Positions 17,789 through 29,660 are shown, counted from the stretch's first letter. The stretch is DNA of 64,000 bases from Pseudomonas sp. RIT-562 (GCF_026241895.1 NZ_JAPJIV010000003.1:186001-250000); one strand, 5' to 3'. Notes: generated by a model not told the origin, from the sequence alone. Numbers and translations: made by a program.

Positions 17789-18771
17789 GATTTACCGCTC
17801 CAGCCGCCTTCGGGCGCGGCGAAGCGCCAGATGAACGGGCGAACCTCACCATCGACGCGGGCGCCGGTGTTGTTGTCGACGCCGATCCAGGCGCCTGTGG
17901 CGTCTACGACCAGTGCTTCTTCCAGCCCATAGTCCTGTGGATAACGACGGCCATCCTGCAACAACTCAGCCGCATACGACCAGCAACGCTCGACCTTGGC
18001 CGTCGATGCGTCGCGGCGACAGATTTCGTAGGCATTACGTTCCAGGGTGAACAGTTTGCCGTCGAACAGCGACAGGTCGGCGAAGTCCCGAGACACTGGC
18101 CTCGAGAGGTGAAACTGTGCCGGCTGCGGTCGCTGGCCGCCCTCGCTGAGCAAAACACAGCTGTCATCACAGTCCCATTGAGTCGATCCACGCTTGATCA
18201 GCAGCAGGCCACGTCGATCACGTTCGGCGGCCAACCATATCCGGTCGCCTTGCGGGCTGACCGCCAAGCCTTCAAACAGTGCATTGAAGCGCAGCAGCAT
18301 GCCAGCGGCTCGCGACTCCCGCACTAGCCTGGGTGAGATCTGCAACCAGGACGCGGGCCCGGTTGCTGGCACTTTCAACACCGCTGCATGGGACTCGCTG
18401 ACGATGTAACGATTGCCAGCGCTGTCGCAGGTGATGCCTTCAAAATCCAGGTCGCCGCCGCGCACGAACGACGCCGCCCAGCTGCGCGAACTCAAGCTCC
18501 AGGGCAAACCGCTGGCCGGAACCACGGGCACGTCGATGCGCACGGCTTCGGCCTGCCAGGTGTCCTGGCGGGTATCGAGGCGGTAGATCTGGTCATCGTC
18601 GCGATCGGACACCGTCCACAGCTCGTTGCCACACTGCGCCAGACCCGACAGGTTGCCGCCATGCATGCCGTCCACGGCATGCCCGGAAACCAGGCGCAAC
18701 TCCGGGAGCGGATCGGCCAGGGCCGCCGTGCTCAGGAGTAACGCACACGCCAGGGCAAAGCCAACCCGCAT
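17785..18771 (-). CDS. Secreted phytase-like esterase-family protein
   Basis: This 328-residue protein has a clear signal peptide (cleavage near LADP, residue about 19) and a beta-propeller-like body of the esterase-like activity of phytase family: SGHAVDGMHGGNLSGLAQCGNELWTVSDRDDDQIYRLD, then GDLDFEGITCD, FEGLAVSPQGDRIWLAAERD and YGLEEALVV. The repeated aspartates are typical calcium or phosphate contacts of that fold. It shares its start region with the parE stop (1 bp overlap) and overlaps the protease gene downstream. The activity on real substrates is not known for this subgroup. Confidence 0.8.
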   Translation of the reverse strand: MRVGFALACALLLSTAALADPLPELRLVSGHAVDGMHGGNLSGLAQCGNELWTVSDRDDDQIYRLDTRQDTWQAEAVRIDVPVVPASGLPWSLSSRSWAASFVRGGDLDFEGITCDSAGNRYIVSESHAAVLKVPATGPASWLQISPRLVRESRAAGMLLRFNALFEGLAVSPQGDRIWLAAERDRRGLLLIKRGSTQWDCDDSCVLLSEGGQRPQPAQFHLSRPVSRDFADLSLFDGKLFTLERNAYEICRRDASTAKVERCWSYAAELLQDGRRYPQDYGLEEALVVDATGAWIGVDNNTGARVDGEVRPFIWRFAAPEGGWSGKS

Positions 18772-20675
18772 CAGCCAAGAACCTCGGCCAGGTTGCCTTT
18801 GGATTCCAGCCAGGACTTGCGATCACCGGCGCGCTTCTTCGCCAGCAGCATGTCCATCATTTCTGCAGTAGCTTCGTAGTCTTCCAGCGTCAATTGCACC
18901 AGGCGCCGGGTGTTCGGGTCCATGGTGGTCTCGCGCAGCTGCGGCGGGTTCATTTCACCCAGGCCTTTGAATCGGGTGACCTGTGGCTTGCCGCGTTTTT
19001 TCTCGGCCACCAGGCGATCAAGAATGCCGTCACGCTCGGCTTCGTCCAGGGCGTAGAAGATTTCCTTGCCGAGGTCGATACGGTACAGCGGCGGCATCGC
19101 GACGTAGACGTGACCGGCATCGACCAATGGGCGGAAGTGCTGGACGAACAAGGCGCACAGCAGGGTCGCAATGTGCAGGCCATCGGAGTCGGCGTCGGCG
19201 AGGATGCAGATCTTGCCGTAACGCAGCTGGCTCATGTCCGCAGCGCCCGGATCAACTCCGATCGCCACGGCGATGTTGTGCACTTCCTGGCTCGCCAGGA
19301 CTTCGCTGCCGTCGACTTCCCAGGTATTGAGGATCTTCCCGCGCAACGGCAGGATCGCCTGGAACTCCTTGTCTCGCGCCTGCTTGGCCGAACCGCCGGC
19401 GGAATCACCTTCCACCAGGAACAGTTCGGAGCGCATCGGGTCCTGCCCGGCGCAGTCGGCGAGTTTGCCGGGCAGTGCCGGGCCTTGGGTGATGCGCTTG
19501 CGCTCGACCTTCTTGCTGGCCTTGAGACGGCGGCCGGCGTTGTTGATGGCGAGCTCGGCCAGCAGCATGCCGGTTTCCGGGTGGGCGTTCAGCCACAGGC
19601 TGAACGCGTCCTTGACGACTCCGGAGACGAACGCCGCGGCTTCGCGCGACGACAGGCGTTCCTTGGTCTGGCCGGAGAACTGCGGCTCCTGCATCTTCAT
19701 CGACAAGACGAAGGCGATGCGCTCCCAGACGTCTTCCGGCGCCAGCTTCACTCCGCGCGGCAGCAAGCTGCGGAACTCGCAGAATTCACGCATGGCGTCG
19801 AGCAGGCCCTGGCGCAGTCCGTTGACGTGGGTACCGCCCTGGGCTGTCGGGATCAGGTTGACGTAACTTTCCTGCACGCTGTCGCCGCCTTCGGGCAACC
19901 ACAGCAGCGCCCAATCGACCGCTTCCTTGTTACCGGCCAGGCTGCCGCAGAACGGCTCGTCTGGCAGGCGTTCGAACTCGGTGACCGCATCGACCAGATA
20001 GGAACGCAGGCCGTCCTCGTAATGCCATTCGACTTTCTCGCCGGAGGCCTTGTCTTCAAAGCTGACCAGCAGCCCCGGGCACAATACGGCCTTGGCCTTG
20101 AGCACGTGCTTGAGGCGGCTGATGGAGAATTTCGGTGAATCGAAGTACTTCGGGTCCGGCGCGAAGAACACGCTGGTACCGGTATTGCGCTTGCCGACGG
20201 TACCGACCACTTCCAGCTCGGTTTTTTTGTAACCGTCGGCGAAAGTCATCTGGTATTCGCTGCCGTCACGCTTGACGCGTACCCGGACTTCGGTCGACAG
20301 GGCGTTGACCACGGAAATACCCACCCCGTGCAAACCGCCGGAGAACTGATAGTTCTTGTTGGAGAACTTGCCGCCCGCATGCAGCTTGGTGAGGATCAGC
20401 TCGACACCGGAAACACCCTCTTCCGGGTGAATATCCACCGGCATGCCGCGTCCGTCATCGCTGACTTCAAGGGAGTGATCGGCGTGGAGGATGACCTGCA
20501 CCGAGGTCGCGTGCCCGGCCAAGGCTTCGTCGACGCTGTTGTCGATGACTTCCTGGGCGAGGTGGTTCGGCCGGCTGGTGTCGGTGTACATGCCAGGGCG
20601 TTTGCGCACCGGGTCGAGGCCCGAGAGGACTTCGATGGCGTCTGCGTTATAAGAGCTAGCGCCGGGAGTGGCCAT
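18771..20675 (-). CDS. parE: DNA topoisomerase IV subunit B
   Basis: ParE is the ATPase subunit of topoisomerase IV. The 634-residue protein shows GHKL ATPase motifs (VIDNSVDEALAG, DGRGMPVDIH, GGLHGVGISVVNALS), a transducer domain, and the TOPRIM motif FLVEGDSAGGSAKQARD with DADSDG further on. Length matches pseudomonad ParE. It is followed with 1-bp overlap by the phytase-like gene and preceded by yqiA at 48 bp, the same gene neighbourhood as the enterobacterial nudF-yqiB-cpdA-yqiA-parE series. Confidence 0.97.
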   Translation of the reverse strand: MATPGASSYNADAIEVLSGLDPVRKRPGMYTDTSRPNHLAQEVIDNSVDEALAGHATSVQVILHADHSLEVSDDGRGMPVDIHPEEGVSGVELILTKLHAGGKFSNKNYQFSGGLHGVGISVVNALSTEVRVRVKRDGSEYQMTFADGYKKTELEVVGTVGKRNTGTSVFFAPDPKYFDSPKFSISRLKHVLKAKAVLCPGLLVSFEDKASGEKVEWHYEDGLRSYLVDAVTEFERLPDEPFCGSLAGNKEAVDWALLWLPEGGDSVQESYVNLIPTAQGGTHVNGLRQGLLDAMREFCEFRSLLPRGVKLAPEDVWERIAFVLSMKMQEPQFSGQTKERLSSREAAAFVSGVVKDAFSLWLNAHPETGMLLAELAINNAGRRLKASKKVERKRITQGPALPGKLADCAGQDPMRSELFLVEGDSAGGSAKQARDKEFQAILPLRGKILNTWEVDGSEVLASQEVHNIAVAIGVDPGAADMSQLRYGKICILADADSDGLHIATLLCALFVQHFRPLVDAGHVYVAMPPLYRIDLGKEIFYALDEAERDGILDRLVAEKKRGKPQVTRFKGLGEMNPPQLRETTMDPNTRRLVQLTLEDYEATAEMMDMLLAKKRAGDRKSWLESKGNLAEVLG

Positions 20676-20723
20676 GGGATCTCGTCGTCCTTTGAAAAAA
20701 GTGTTCGGTAGAAAAAGGGCCGG

Positions 20724-21332
20724 TCACAGTGCTGTGAAATCAATCATTTGATACAAATCTGCGCCGATACCGGCAAAACTCAACATGGCCGGCAGCTGCG
20801 TGGCAAAGCCCTGAAAACTGTGGTCGCCGCCGGCCTGGATGCGCAAGGCACAGGCCCGGTAGTACTGCTGGGCGAGGCGGTAGTCCAGGGTTTCATCACC
20901 GGTCTGCAGCCACACCTGATAGCGCTGGGGGTCTAGCGGTGCCGGCACTTCCAGCTCGGCCAGGGCCGTCACATGATCGTGGGTCAGCTCCCAGGTTTCA
21001 TCGGTGTACAGGTTGGTCTGCGTCCCCAGGTGCCCGTCGAACATGCGGTGCGGGCTGACGGCGGGGTTGATCAGCAGGGCCTTGAGGCCATAGCGCTCCG
21101 CCAGGTGAGTCGCATAGTAGCCGCCGAGTGAGCTGCCGACCAGCAGTGGCCGCCCGAGCTCGGCAATCGACTGCTCAAGCTGACCGATGGCTTCACGCGG
21201 ATGATGATGCAGGGCCGGCACGCGCAGCTGATCGCTCAACCCCAGGCGTTCCATCACTTTCATCAGCTGAGTGGCCTTTTTCGAGGAAGGCGCGCTGTTG
21301 AAACCATGAATGTAGAGGATCGAGCCGGACAT
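20724..21332 (-). CDS. yqiA: YqiA-family alpha/beta hydrolase (esterase)
   Basis: This 202-residue cytoplasmic hydrolase has the YqiA opening SILYIHGFNSAPSSKK, the nucleophile elbow GSSLGGYYA (Ser about 69), and the catalytic His in GGDHSFQGF near the C-terminus. Family members cleave short acyl esters. It sits between cpdA and parE as in enterobacteria. Confidence 0.9.
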   Translation of the reverse strand: MSGSILYIHGFNSAPSSKKATQLMKVMERLGLSDQLRVPALHHHPREAIGQLEQSIAELGRPLLVGSSLGGYYATHLAERYGLKALLINPAVSPHRMFDGHLGTQTNLYTDETWELTHDHVTALAELEVPAPLDPQRYQVWLQTGDETLDYRLAQQYYRACALRIQAGGDHSFQGFATQLPAMLSFAGIGADLYQMIDFTAL

Positions 21333-21399
21333 TGGAGCTCCCTGTGCGTCGGGTAAAGAAGGCGGAGTTTACAGGGTGCCAGGGGGTGTTGGGCCAGCA

Positions 21400-22215
21400 T
21401 CAATAGCCGTCAGAGTGGTAATCAACCTGGAACTCGAATCCTGTTACTCGCTCGACGCCTGTCTCAATCTGCCCGTCGGGCATCAACCGCAACCACCGAT
21501 ACCCTGGGGCCTGCTCCCCCACCGCGAAATCATCGCTCCCCGGTTCAAACTGAATGCAGGTCGAAGGCGAAGCCATCAAGCGCACCCCATTGCGCTCGCG
21601 GTCAATCTCCTGATGTACATGCCCCCAAAGCACCGCGCGCACTTGCGCAAAGCGGTCCAGCACGGCAAACAGCGCATCTGGATTGCGCAAACCTATCGGC
21701 TCCATCCAGGCACAGCCGATCGACACCGGATGGTGGTGGAAACACACCAGATGATGGCGTTCCGGCGCTTCGCTCAACGAGCGGGCGAGCAACTGCAGTT
21801 GTTCATCCTGCAAATACCCCGGCACCGAGCCCGGCACCGCCGAATCCAGGAGCGTCACGCGCCAGTTGCCGATATCCACCACCGGCTCCAGCAAGGCGCT
21901 CTGCACCGCCGCCTCGGCCATGACCTGCGGCTCATCGTGGTTACCGGGAATCCAGCGCGCCGGCGCATCGAGTTGGCGGGTCAGGTCGCGAAACAACTGA
22001 TAAGACTCCAGCGATCCGTCCTGGGACAGGTCACCGCTGGCAATCACCAGGTCGATCTGCGGCTGCTGCAGGCGCACCAGTTCGAGGACCTTCATCAGGC
22101 TGTGCCGGGTATTCATCCCCAGCAACGTGCGATCCGCCTCGGCGAACAGGTGGCTGTCGGAGAGTTGCACCAGCAACGCCGGGTCGGCGGCGGTCAATTT
22201 GGATACGCTCGGCAA
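21400..22215 (-). CDS. cpdA: 3',5'-cyclic-AMP phosphodiesterase CpdA
   Basis: CpdA hydrolyses cAMP and so tunes Vfr/CRP signalling. The protein of 271 residues is a class III metallophosphoesterase: D20 and H22 (LSDSH), D62 (SGDLSQDGS), N92-H93 (GNHDE), FHHHPVS and WGHVHQE supply the two-metal site. I set the start at the TTG at 22215 because ggag lies about 7 nt upstream (ttgggagaacgccTTG); another TTG at 22260 has no ribosome binding site. It lies between DUF1249 and yqiA. Confidence 0.9.
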   Translation of the reverse strand: MPSVSKLTAADPALLVQLSDSHLFAEADRTLLGMNTRHSLMKVLELVRLQQPQIDLVIASGDLSQDGSLESYQLFRDLTRQLDAPARWIPGNHDEPQVMAEAAVQSALLEPVVDIGNWRVTLLDSAVPGSVPGYLQDEQLQLLARSLSEAPERHHLVCFHHHPVSIGCAWMEPIGLRNPDALFAVLDRFAQVRAVLWGHVHQEIDRERNGVRLMASPSTCIQFEPGSDDFAVGEQAPGYRWLRLMPDGQIETGVERVTGFEFQVDYHSDGY

Positions 22216-22314
22216 GGCGTTCTCCCAAGGCGAAATCACGGGGATGGACAAGTGCCGCAATTATGCTGGGGGACGAGCGAAAGAGGAAAGCCGCTAACTG
22301 AACGCAGTTCACAA

Positions 22315-22767
22315 CTAGCGAACGACTTCGTACTCATGTCCCAACGCCAGACAATGGCTCAACCACTCCCCCAGGAACATGTTCAGCTGGGCTTTTTCAT
22401 CGGGTTGATGCATTGAGGCGTTCGGATAAGGATAGATGCCGCGAAAGCGTCGTGCATGTTCGGCACTGACCACTTCGGCCATGCAGGCATCGTGATACAC
22501 CTGAACTTCCAGCTGCGGCACCGGCAGCCACGGCAGGCTGTGTTCCTGGCGCACTTGCAGGGTCGTGGTGTACGGGCACACCTGCAGCACTTCGAGCGCC
22601 AGTACGCCGAGCATCTGGTCACCGTGGGTCACGGCAATGCGCCGCGCCGCCGGCTCGCTGCGCATGTCCGGCAACAGTCGCATCAGGCGCGCATAGTTGG
22701 CCTCACAGGAAGCTTGCAGCCCCGCAAGGTCGACTCGATAGCGATCGCGCAACTTGTTTACGACCAT
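22315..22767 (-). CDS. DUF1249 (YqiB) protein
   Basis: This 150-residue cytoplasmic protein matches the YqiB/DUF1249 family: CEANYARLMRLLPDM near the start, LEVLQVCPYTTTLQVRQE in the centre, LEVQVYHDACMAEVVS, and YPYPNASMHQPDEKAQLNMFLGEWL at the end. No enzymatic motif is known. Its start overlaps the nudF end by 10 bp, so the two are translationally coupled. The role is unknown; the conserved position next to nudF and cpdA hints at nucleotide metabolism. Confidence 0.85.
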   Translation of the reverse strand: MVVNKLRDRYRVDLAGLQASCEANYARLMRLLPDMRSEPAARRIAVTHGDQMLGVLALEVLQVCPYTTTLQVRQEHSLPWLPVPQLEVQVYHDACMAEVVSAEHARRFRGIYPYPNASMHQPDEKAQLNMFLGEWLSHCLALGHEYEVVR

Positions 22768-23375
22768 AACCCCCTCACTTCAGCGCGGTTCAAAGCGAGC
22801 CATTGCAAGGCAATGATGCTGGCCGCGTTGGCAATTCGTCCGTCGCGTACGGCTTGCAGGGCATCTTCGAACGCCCAGACCGTAACGCGGATATCTTCTG
22901 CTTCTTCCTCCAGCCCATGCAGGCCGCCGGCCCCGGTTGTTTGGCAACGCCCCAGGTACAAATGCACGAACTCATTGCTGCCGCCCGGCGATGGAAAATA
23001 TTTGGTCATCGGCCAGAGCGCCCCGAACACAAGCCCAGCTTCCTCCTGCGCTTCGCGGTGAGCAACTTCTTCCGGCAGTTCATCCTTGTCGATCAGACCA
23101 GCGACCAGTTCGATCAGCCACGGGTTGTCGGTCTTGCCCAAGGCGCCGACACGAAACTGCTCGATCAGCACCACTTCGTCGCGCTGCGGATCGTAAGGCA
23201 GCACGCAGACAGCATCATGGCGAACAAACAGTTCTCGATTGATTTCGCGACTCATGCCCCCGGCGAACAATTCGTGGCGCAAGTGCACACGTTCGAGCTT
23301 GTAGAAGCCCTCGTAGCACTTTTCGCGCCGAACGATCTCAACGGCGGTCGGAATGGCGTTGGCAAAATCAGTCAT
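22758..23375 (-). CDS. nudF: ADP-ribose pyrophosphatase (Nudix)
   Basis: NudF splits ADP-ribose to AMP and ribose 5-phosphate. The 205-residue protein has a perfect Nudix box in which GLIDKDELPEEVAH is followed by REAQEEAGL (about residues 97-119). FPSPGGSNEFVHLYLG behind it fits the ADP-ribose group. Start 23375 begins MTDFANAIPTAVEIV; a longer frame to 23423 is upstream sequence. It is the first gene of the nudF-DUF1249-cpdA-yqiA-parE series and is divergent from the RsiV-like lipoprotein gene across 205 bp, where the promoters must lie. Confidence 0.94.
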   Translation of the reverse strand: MTDFANAIPTAVEIVRREKCYEGFYKLERVHLRHELFAGGMSREINRELFVRHDAVCVLPYDPQRDEVVLIEQFRVGALGKTDNPWLIELVAGLIDKDELPEEVAHREAQEEAGLVFGALWPMTKYFPSPGGSNEFVHLYLGRCQTTGAGGLHGLEEEAEDIRVTVWAFEDALQAVRDGRIANAASIIALQWLALNRAEVRGLWS

Positions 23376-23580
23376 GACAATCCTCGAGTCTGCACCGAGG
23401 CTCCAGCCTCGACTTCGCGCCATCCTAACGCGCCCGCCACGTTTGATGCAGCCCCTTTCCAGCCAGCGGGATAGACGGTGAGGGCGAAACCAACTCTAAT
23501 TAGCTTAGTGGCGAACTGATTACCGCGCTGGCAGTCGAAGCGGGTAACTTTCGCCTTTCCCTGTTTCATGAAGGACGCCC

Positions 23581-24327
23581 ATGTCGCTTTTCAAAATCGC
23601 CTCCGTGGCCGCAATCGCGTTGACCCTGGCCGCTTGCCAGAGTCTGTTCCAGCCCAATTACCGGACTCCGCTGGAAACCACCCGTGACGCCTCCGAGCAA
23701 CTGAAGCCAGGCTGCACGACGGCCGATTGCCCGCTGGTCAATATCGACACCCTGCGCTTCCCTGCCGAGCCGGCGCTCGACGGCATCATTGAAAAGCGCT
23801 TGCTGCAAATGACCCGCACCTCGCCTGACGCCCCGGTGGCGCCGACGCTTGCAGCCTATCGCGATGAGTTTTTGCGCACCGCCGGCCCGCGCTACAGCAG
23901 TTACTTGCAGGCCAAGGTACGGGAGCAGCATGACGGCTTGGTGATCATCGAATTTTCCAGCTACCTGGACACTGGCGGCGCGCATGGCACGCCGGGGCGC
24001 AGCTTCATCAACTATTCGCGCCAGCAACACAAGGTGCTGACGTTGTCGGACATGCTGCTGCCAGGCCAGGAAGACGCCTTCTGGAAAACCGCCCAAGTGG
24101 CTCACAACAGCTGGTTGATCAGCACCAAGCTCGATCAGGAAGCTGAGTTCGTGAAGAGCTGGCCGTTCCAGAAGACCCAGAACGTGGCACTGACCTACGG
24201 CGGGGTGATCCTCAAGTACGAAACCAGCACCATCGCGCCGTACGCGCTGGGCCATGTCGAACTGAAGATCCCCTACCCGCGCCTGAACGGCATTCTCAGA
24301 CCCGAGCTGTTTCCCGGCCGTAACTGA
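23581..24327 (+). CDS. RsiV-family lipoprotein (DUF3298)
   Basis: This 248-residue lipoprotein has a signal peptide with lipobox LAACQ (Cys about 19). The C-terminal part (about 110-240) resembles DUF3298/RsiV: HDGLVIIEFSSYLDTGGAHGTPGRSFINYSR followed by LTLSDMLLPG and LTYGGVILKYE...APYALGHVELKIPY. In Bacillus RsiV this fold binds lysozyme; in pseudomonads the function is unknown. No sigma factor gene is adjacent, so an anti-sigma role is unlikely. Its end overlaps the end of cytX by 32 bp. Confidence 0.8.
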   Translation: MSLFKIASVAAIALTLAACQSLFQPNYRTPLETTRDASEQLKPGCTTADCPLVNIDTLRFPAEPALDGIIEKRLLQMTRTSPDAPVAPTLAAYRDEFLRTAGPRYSSYLQAKVREQHDGLVIIEFSSYLDTGGAHGTPGRSFINYSRQQHKVLTLSDMLLPGQEDAFWKTAQVAHNSWLISTKLDQEAEFVKSWPFQKTQNVALTYGGVILKYETSTIAPYALGHVELKIPYPRLNGILRPELFPGRN

Positions 24328-25588
24328 AAGCCCGACCCAGCACCAGCTGCAGCAACCCTGCCAGAATCAACGACGGCAGGGTTGCGCCGATGTCCGGGTA
24401 CAGATTCGCCAGCAAGTGATAAGTGCTCACCCCGCCCAACCAGGCGAGCAACGCCGGCCAGCGCAATGCGGCTGACGCAACATGGGCGCTGCGCTTGCGC
24501 AGGATGAAGTGATCCACCAGCACCACGCCGAACAGCGGCGCAAACACCGAGCCGATCAGCAGCAGGAAATTCTGGTACTGGGCCAAAGGCGCCAGCAAGG
24601 CGATCAGCGTGCAAACCACACCGATAGCCAACGCCAGGTGTTCGACTTTCAGGCGCACCAGCACCCCGCTGGAGACTGCCGCCGAATGAATGTCGGCAAA
24701 GGCGTTTTCTGATTCGTCCAGCAGGATCAGCAGCAGCGGAATCCCCAGGCCAGCACCGGCCAGGGCCAACAGCAGGGCATTGACTTCACCACTCGGGGCG
24801 AATGCCAGGGTGTAAGCCACGCCAAGGCTCATCAGCCAGAAGTTACCGATAAAAAAGCCCAGGGCGGTCCCACCGAACACATTTTTTGCGCGCTTGCCGA
24901 ATCGCGAGTAGTCGGCGATCAGCGGCAGCCAGGACAATGGCATCGCAATAGCGATGTCAAAGCCCACGGCGAACGGCATCGAACCGTCACCAGCCTGCGC
25001 CCACAACGCCGCCAGGTCGGCTTTGGCGAACAGATTCCAGGTCAGCCAGATACACGCGGCGAGCAGCAGCCAGATGCCCCACTTGCGCAGGATCTGCCGT
25101 ACGAATGTCAGTGGTCCGCTGACTGCCAACAGAGTGGCCAGGCCACCAAAGAACAAGGTCCATAGCAGTGGACTCGACAGCAGGCTGCCTTCGTTGAAGG
25201 CCCGTGCCCCCAACAGACTGGCAGCGTCACGCATGACGATGATTTCGAACGAACCCCAGCCGATCAGTTGCAGCAGGTTCAGCACCGCCGGCAGGCTTGC
25301 GCCGCGGATGCCGAGGCTGAGTTTGAGGGCAGCCATCGACGACAGGCCGGTGTCACTGCCGATCACGCCGACGGCCGCCAGCAGCAGCACGCCGACCAGG
25401 GTGCCGAGGAAGATCGCCAGCAGTGAACCGGACAAGCCTAGGCCAGGCGCGAGCAAAGCGCCGGTCTGCAAGACCATCAGGCCGATGCCGAGGGAGAACC
25501 ACAGGGAAAACAGATCGCGACCACCGAACACTCGCTTTTCAGCGGGCACCGCGATGTCGGGAGAATAAGTGCTGGGTTGAATGCTCAA
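24296..25588 (-). CDS. cytX: Hydroxymethylpyrimidine/cytosine permease CytX
   Basis: This 430-residue protein is a nucleobase:cation symporter-1 family permease with about 12 membrane helices. It begins SIQPSTYSPDIAVPAEKRVF and has the family patches QTGALLAPGLGL, IGWGSFEIIVMRDAAS and MPLSWLPLIADYSRF. CytX is associated with thiamin genes and is thought to import the HMP pyrimidine moiety. The TTG start at 25588 fits the family N-terminus. It lies immediately downstream of thiC on the same strand, across 158 bp that hold a REP palindrome, so a shared TPP-controlled transcript is plausible. Confidence 0.85.
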   Translation of the reverse strand: MSIQPSTYSPDIAVPAEKRVFGGRDLFSLWFSLGIGLMVLQTGALLAPGLGLSGSLLAIFLGTLVGVLLLAAVGVIGSDTGLSSMAALKLSLGIRGASLPAVLNLLQLIGWGSFEIIVMRDAASLLGARAFNEGSLLSSPLLWTLFFGGLATLLAVSGPLTFVRQILRKWGIWLLLAACIWLTWNLFAKADLAALWAQAGDGSMPFAVGFDIAIAMPLSWLPLIADYSRFGKRAKNVFGGTALGFFIGNFWLMSLGVAYTLAFAPSGEVNALLLALAGAGLGIPLLLILLDESENAFADIHSAAVSSGVLVRLKVEHLALAIGVVCTLIALLAPLAQYQNFLLLIGSVFAPLFGVVLVDHFILRKRSAHVASAALRWPALLAWLGGVSTYHLLANLYPDIGATLPSLILAGLLQLVLGRAFSYGRETARV

Positions 25589-25646
25589 GGGTGTTATCTC
25601 AGAGGGATAAGTGTGTCATTGAGATCTTGGCTGTCCGCACTGGCGC

Positions 25647-25712
25647 CTTCGCGAGCAAGCCCGCTCCCACAGGTGAACGCATTCCAATGTGGGAGCGGGC
25701 TTGCTCGCGAAG
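25647..25712. repeat. REP-type palindrome between thiC and cytX
   Basis: Arms cttcgcgagcaagcccgctc (from 25647) and gagcgggcttgctcgcgaag (to 25712) are perfect complements around a 26-nt centre. It could stabilise the upstream thiC message or end part of the transcription. Confidence 0.9.
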
Positions 25713-25746
25713 ACGGCAGCACAGCCACCGTCAATCACAGGTCAGA

Positions 25747-28112
<2,366 letters not shown>

Positions 28113-29558
28113 ATGCTGCGCAAACTTTCACTGGCCCTTGCCGTGTCTTGTGCTTCGAATGGAATGGCCTGGGCAGCGGAAGCGCCCTTATCGACCAGGA
28201 CTGACCTGGTGAGCGTCTATCAGGAAGCCGTGGACAACAACGCCGACCTGGCCGCTGCTCGCGCCCAGTACGGTGCACAGAAAGAAGTCGTACCCCAGGC
28301 CCGGGCCGGGCTGTTGCCGAATCTGTCCGGCGGCGCCCAGGTTGCCAATGTACGTACCGACATCAATCAGCCGTCGGCCGTTACTACCCGCAGCGCCAAC
28401 TCCTATCAGGCAACACTGGCCCAGCCACTGTTCCGTGCCGATCGCTGGTTCCAGTACCAGGCGGCCAAGGACGTCAATGAACAGGCCGCGCTGCAACTGT
28501 CGGCGACTGAACAGAACCTGATCCTGCAGACTGCCGAAAGCTATTTCAATGTGCTGCGCAGCCAGGACACCCTGGCCTCGACCAAGGCCGAGGAAGCGGC
28601 ATTCAAACGCCAGCTGGACCAGTCCAACGAACGCTTCGATGTCGGCCTGTCGGACAAGACCGACGTGCTGCAATCGCAAGCGAGCTACGACACCGCACGG
28701 GCTAACCGCATCGTTGCGCAGCGCCAGGTGGATGACGCGTTTGAAGCGCTGATCACCCTGACCAACCGCCAGTACAACTCGATCCAGGGCATCGTCCATA
28801 CGCTGCCAATCCTGCCGCCGGCGCCGAATGATGCCAAGTCGTGGGTTGATACCGCTGCTCGGCAGAATCTCAATCTGCTGGCCAGCAATTACGCGGTCAG
28901 CGCGGCTGAAGAAACCCTCAAACAGCGCAAGGCCGGCCATGCCCCTACGCTGGATGCGGTGGCGAAATATGAAAAAGGCGATAACGACAACTTTGGTTTC
29001 AGCAACCCTAATCTGTTTCCGCAGGCCTACCGTGGCCCTGTCGAGCAACAGACCCTGGCCCTGCAACTGAACATCCCGATCTACAGCGGCGGGCTCACCA
29101 GCTCCCAGGTCCGGGAGTCTTATTCGCGCCTGGACCAGACCGAACAACAGCGCGAAGGCCTGCGCCGTCAAGTCGTGGAAAACACCCGTAATCTGCACCG
29201 CGCGGTGAATACCGATGTCGAGCAGGTGCAAGCTCGCAAGCAGTCGATCATCTCTAACCAGAGCGCGGTGGAAGCCACGGAAATCGGCTATCAGGTAGGC
29301 ACGCGCAACATCGTCGACGTACTCGATGCCCAGCGCCAGCTGTACACCTCGGTGCGCAACTACAACAACACCCGGTATGACTACATTCTCGACAACCTGC
29401 GCCTGAAACAGGCGGCCGGCACGTTGAACCCGGGCGACCTGGAAGACCTCAAGCGCTACCTCAAGCCTGACTACAACCCGGACAAGGACTTCCTGCCGCC
29501 GGATCTGGCGAAGGCTGCGGCTGAGCAGCTGAAAGCCCGACCTGACTCAACGCAATGA
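28113..29558 (+). CDS. tolC: TolC-family outer membrane efflux protein
   Basis: This 481-residue protein has a signal peptide (cleavage near AWAAEAP, residue about 22) and the TolC repeat architecture: two halves, each with long coiled helices and a beta segment. VVPQARAGLLPNLSGG and QTAESYFNVLRSQDTLASTKAEE belong to the first half, and QQREGLRRQVVENTRNLHRAV with EIGYQVGTRNIVDVLDAQRQLY to the second. The ATG at 28113 is preceded by agggatg. TolC links inner membrane pumps or type I exporters to the outside; no pump gene is adjacent, so it is likely shared. Confidence 0.93.
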   Translation: MLRKLSLALAVSCASNGMAWAAEAPLSTRTDLVSVYQEAVDNNADLAAARAQYGAQKEVVPQARAGLLPNLSGGAQVANVRTDINQPSAVTTRSANSYQATLAQPLFRADRWFQYQAAKDVNEQAALQLSATEQNLILQTAESYFNVLRSQDTLASTKAEEAAFKRQLDQSNERFDVGLSDKTDVLQSQASYDTARANRIVAQRQVDDAFEALITLTNRQYNSIQGIVHTLPILPPAPNDAKSWVDTAARQNLNLLASNYAVSAAEETLKQRKAGHAPTLDAVAKYEKGDNDNFGFSNPNLFPQAYRGPVEQQTLALQLNIPIYSGGLTSSQVRESYSRLDQTEQQREGLRRQVVENTRNLHRAVNTDVEQVQARKQSIISNQSAVEATEIGYQVGTRNIVDVLDAQRQLYTSVRNYNNTRYDYILDNLRLKQAAGTLNPGDLEDLKRYLKPDYNPDKDFLPPDLAKAAAEQLKARPDSTQ

Positions 29559-29660
29559 TGTGATGTGAGGCACGGGAAGCTGCAGGGAGTGCGGGTTTCC
29601 GTGCGCAAGGATGCGGGCTTTAATATTTCCCTGTGATCTCATTTTTCACGGCGACGCAAA

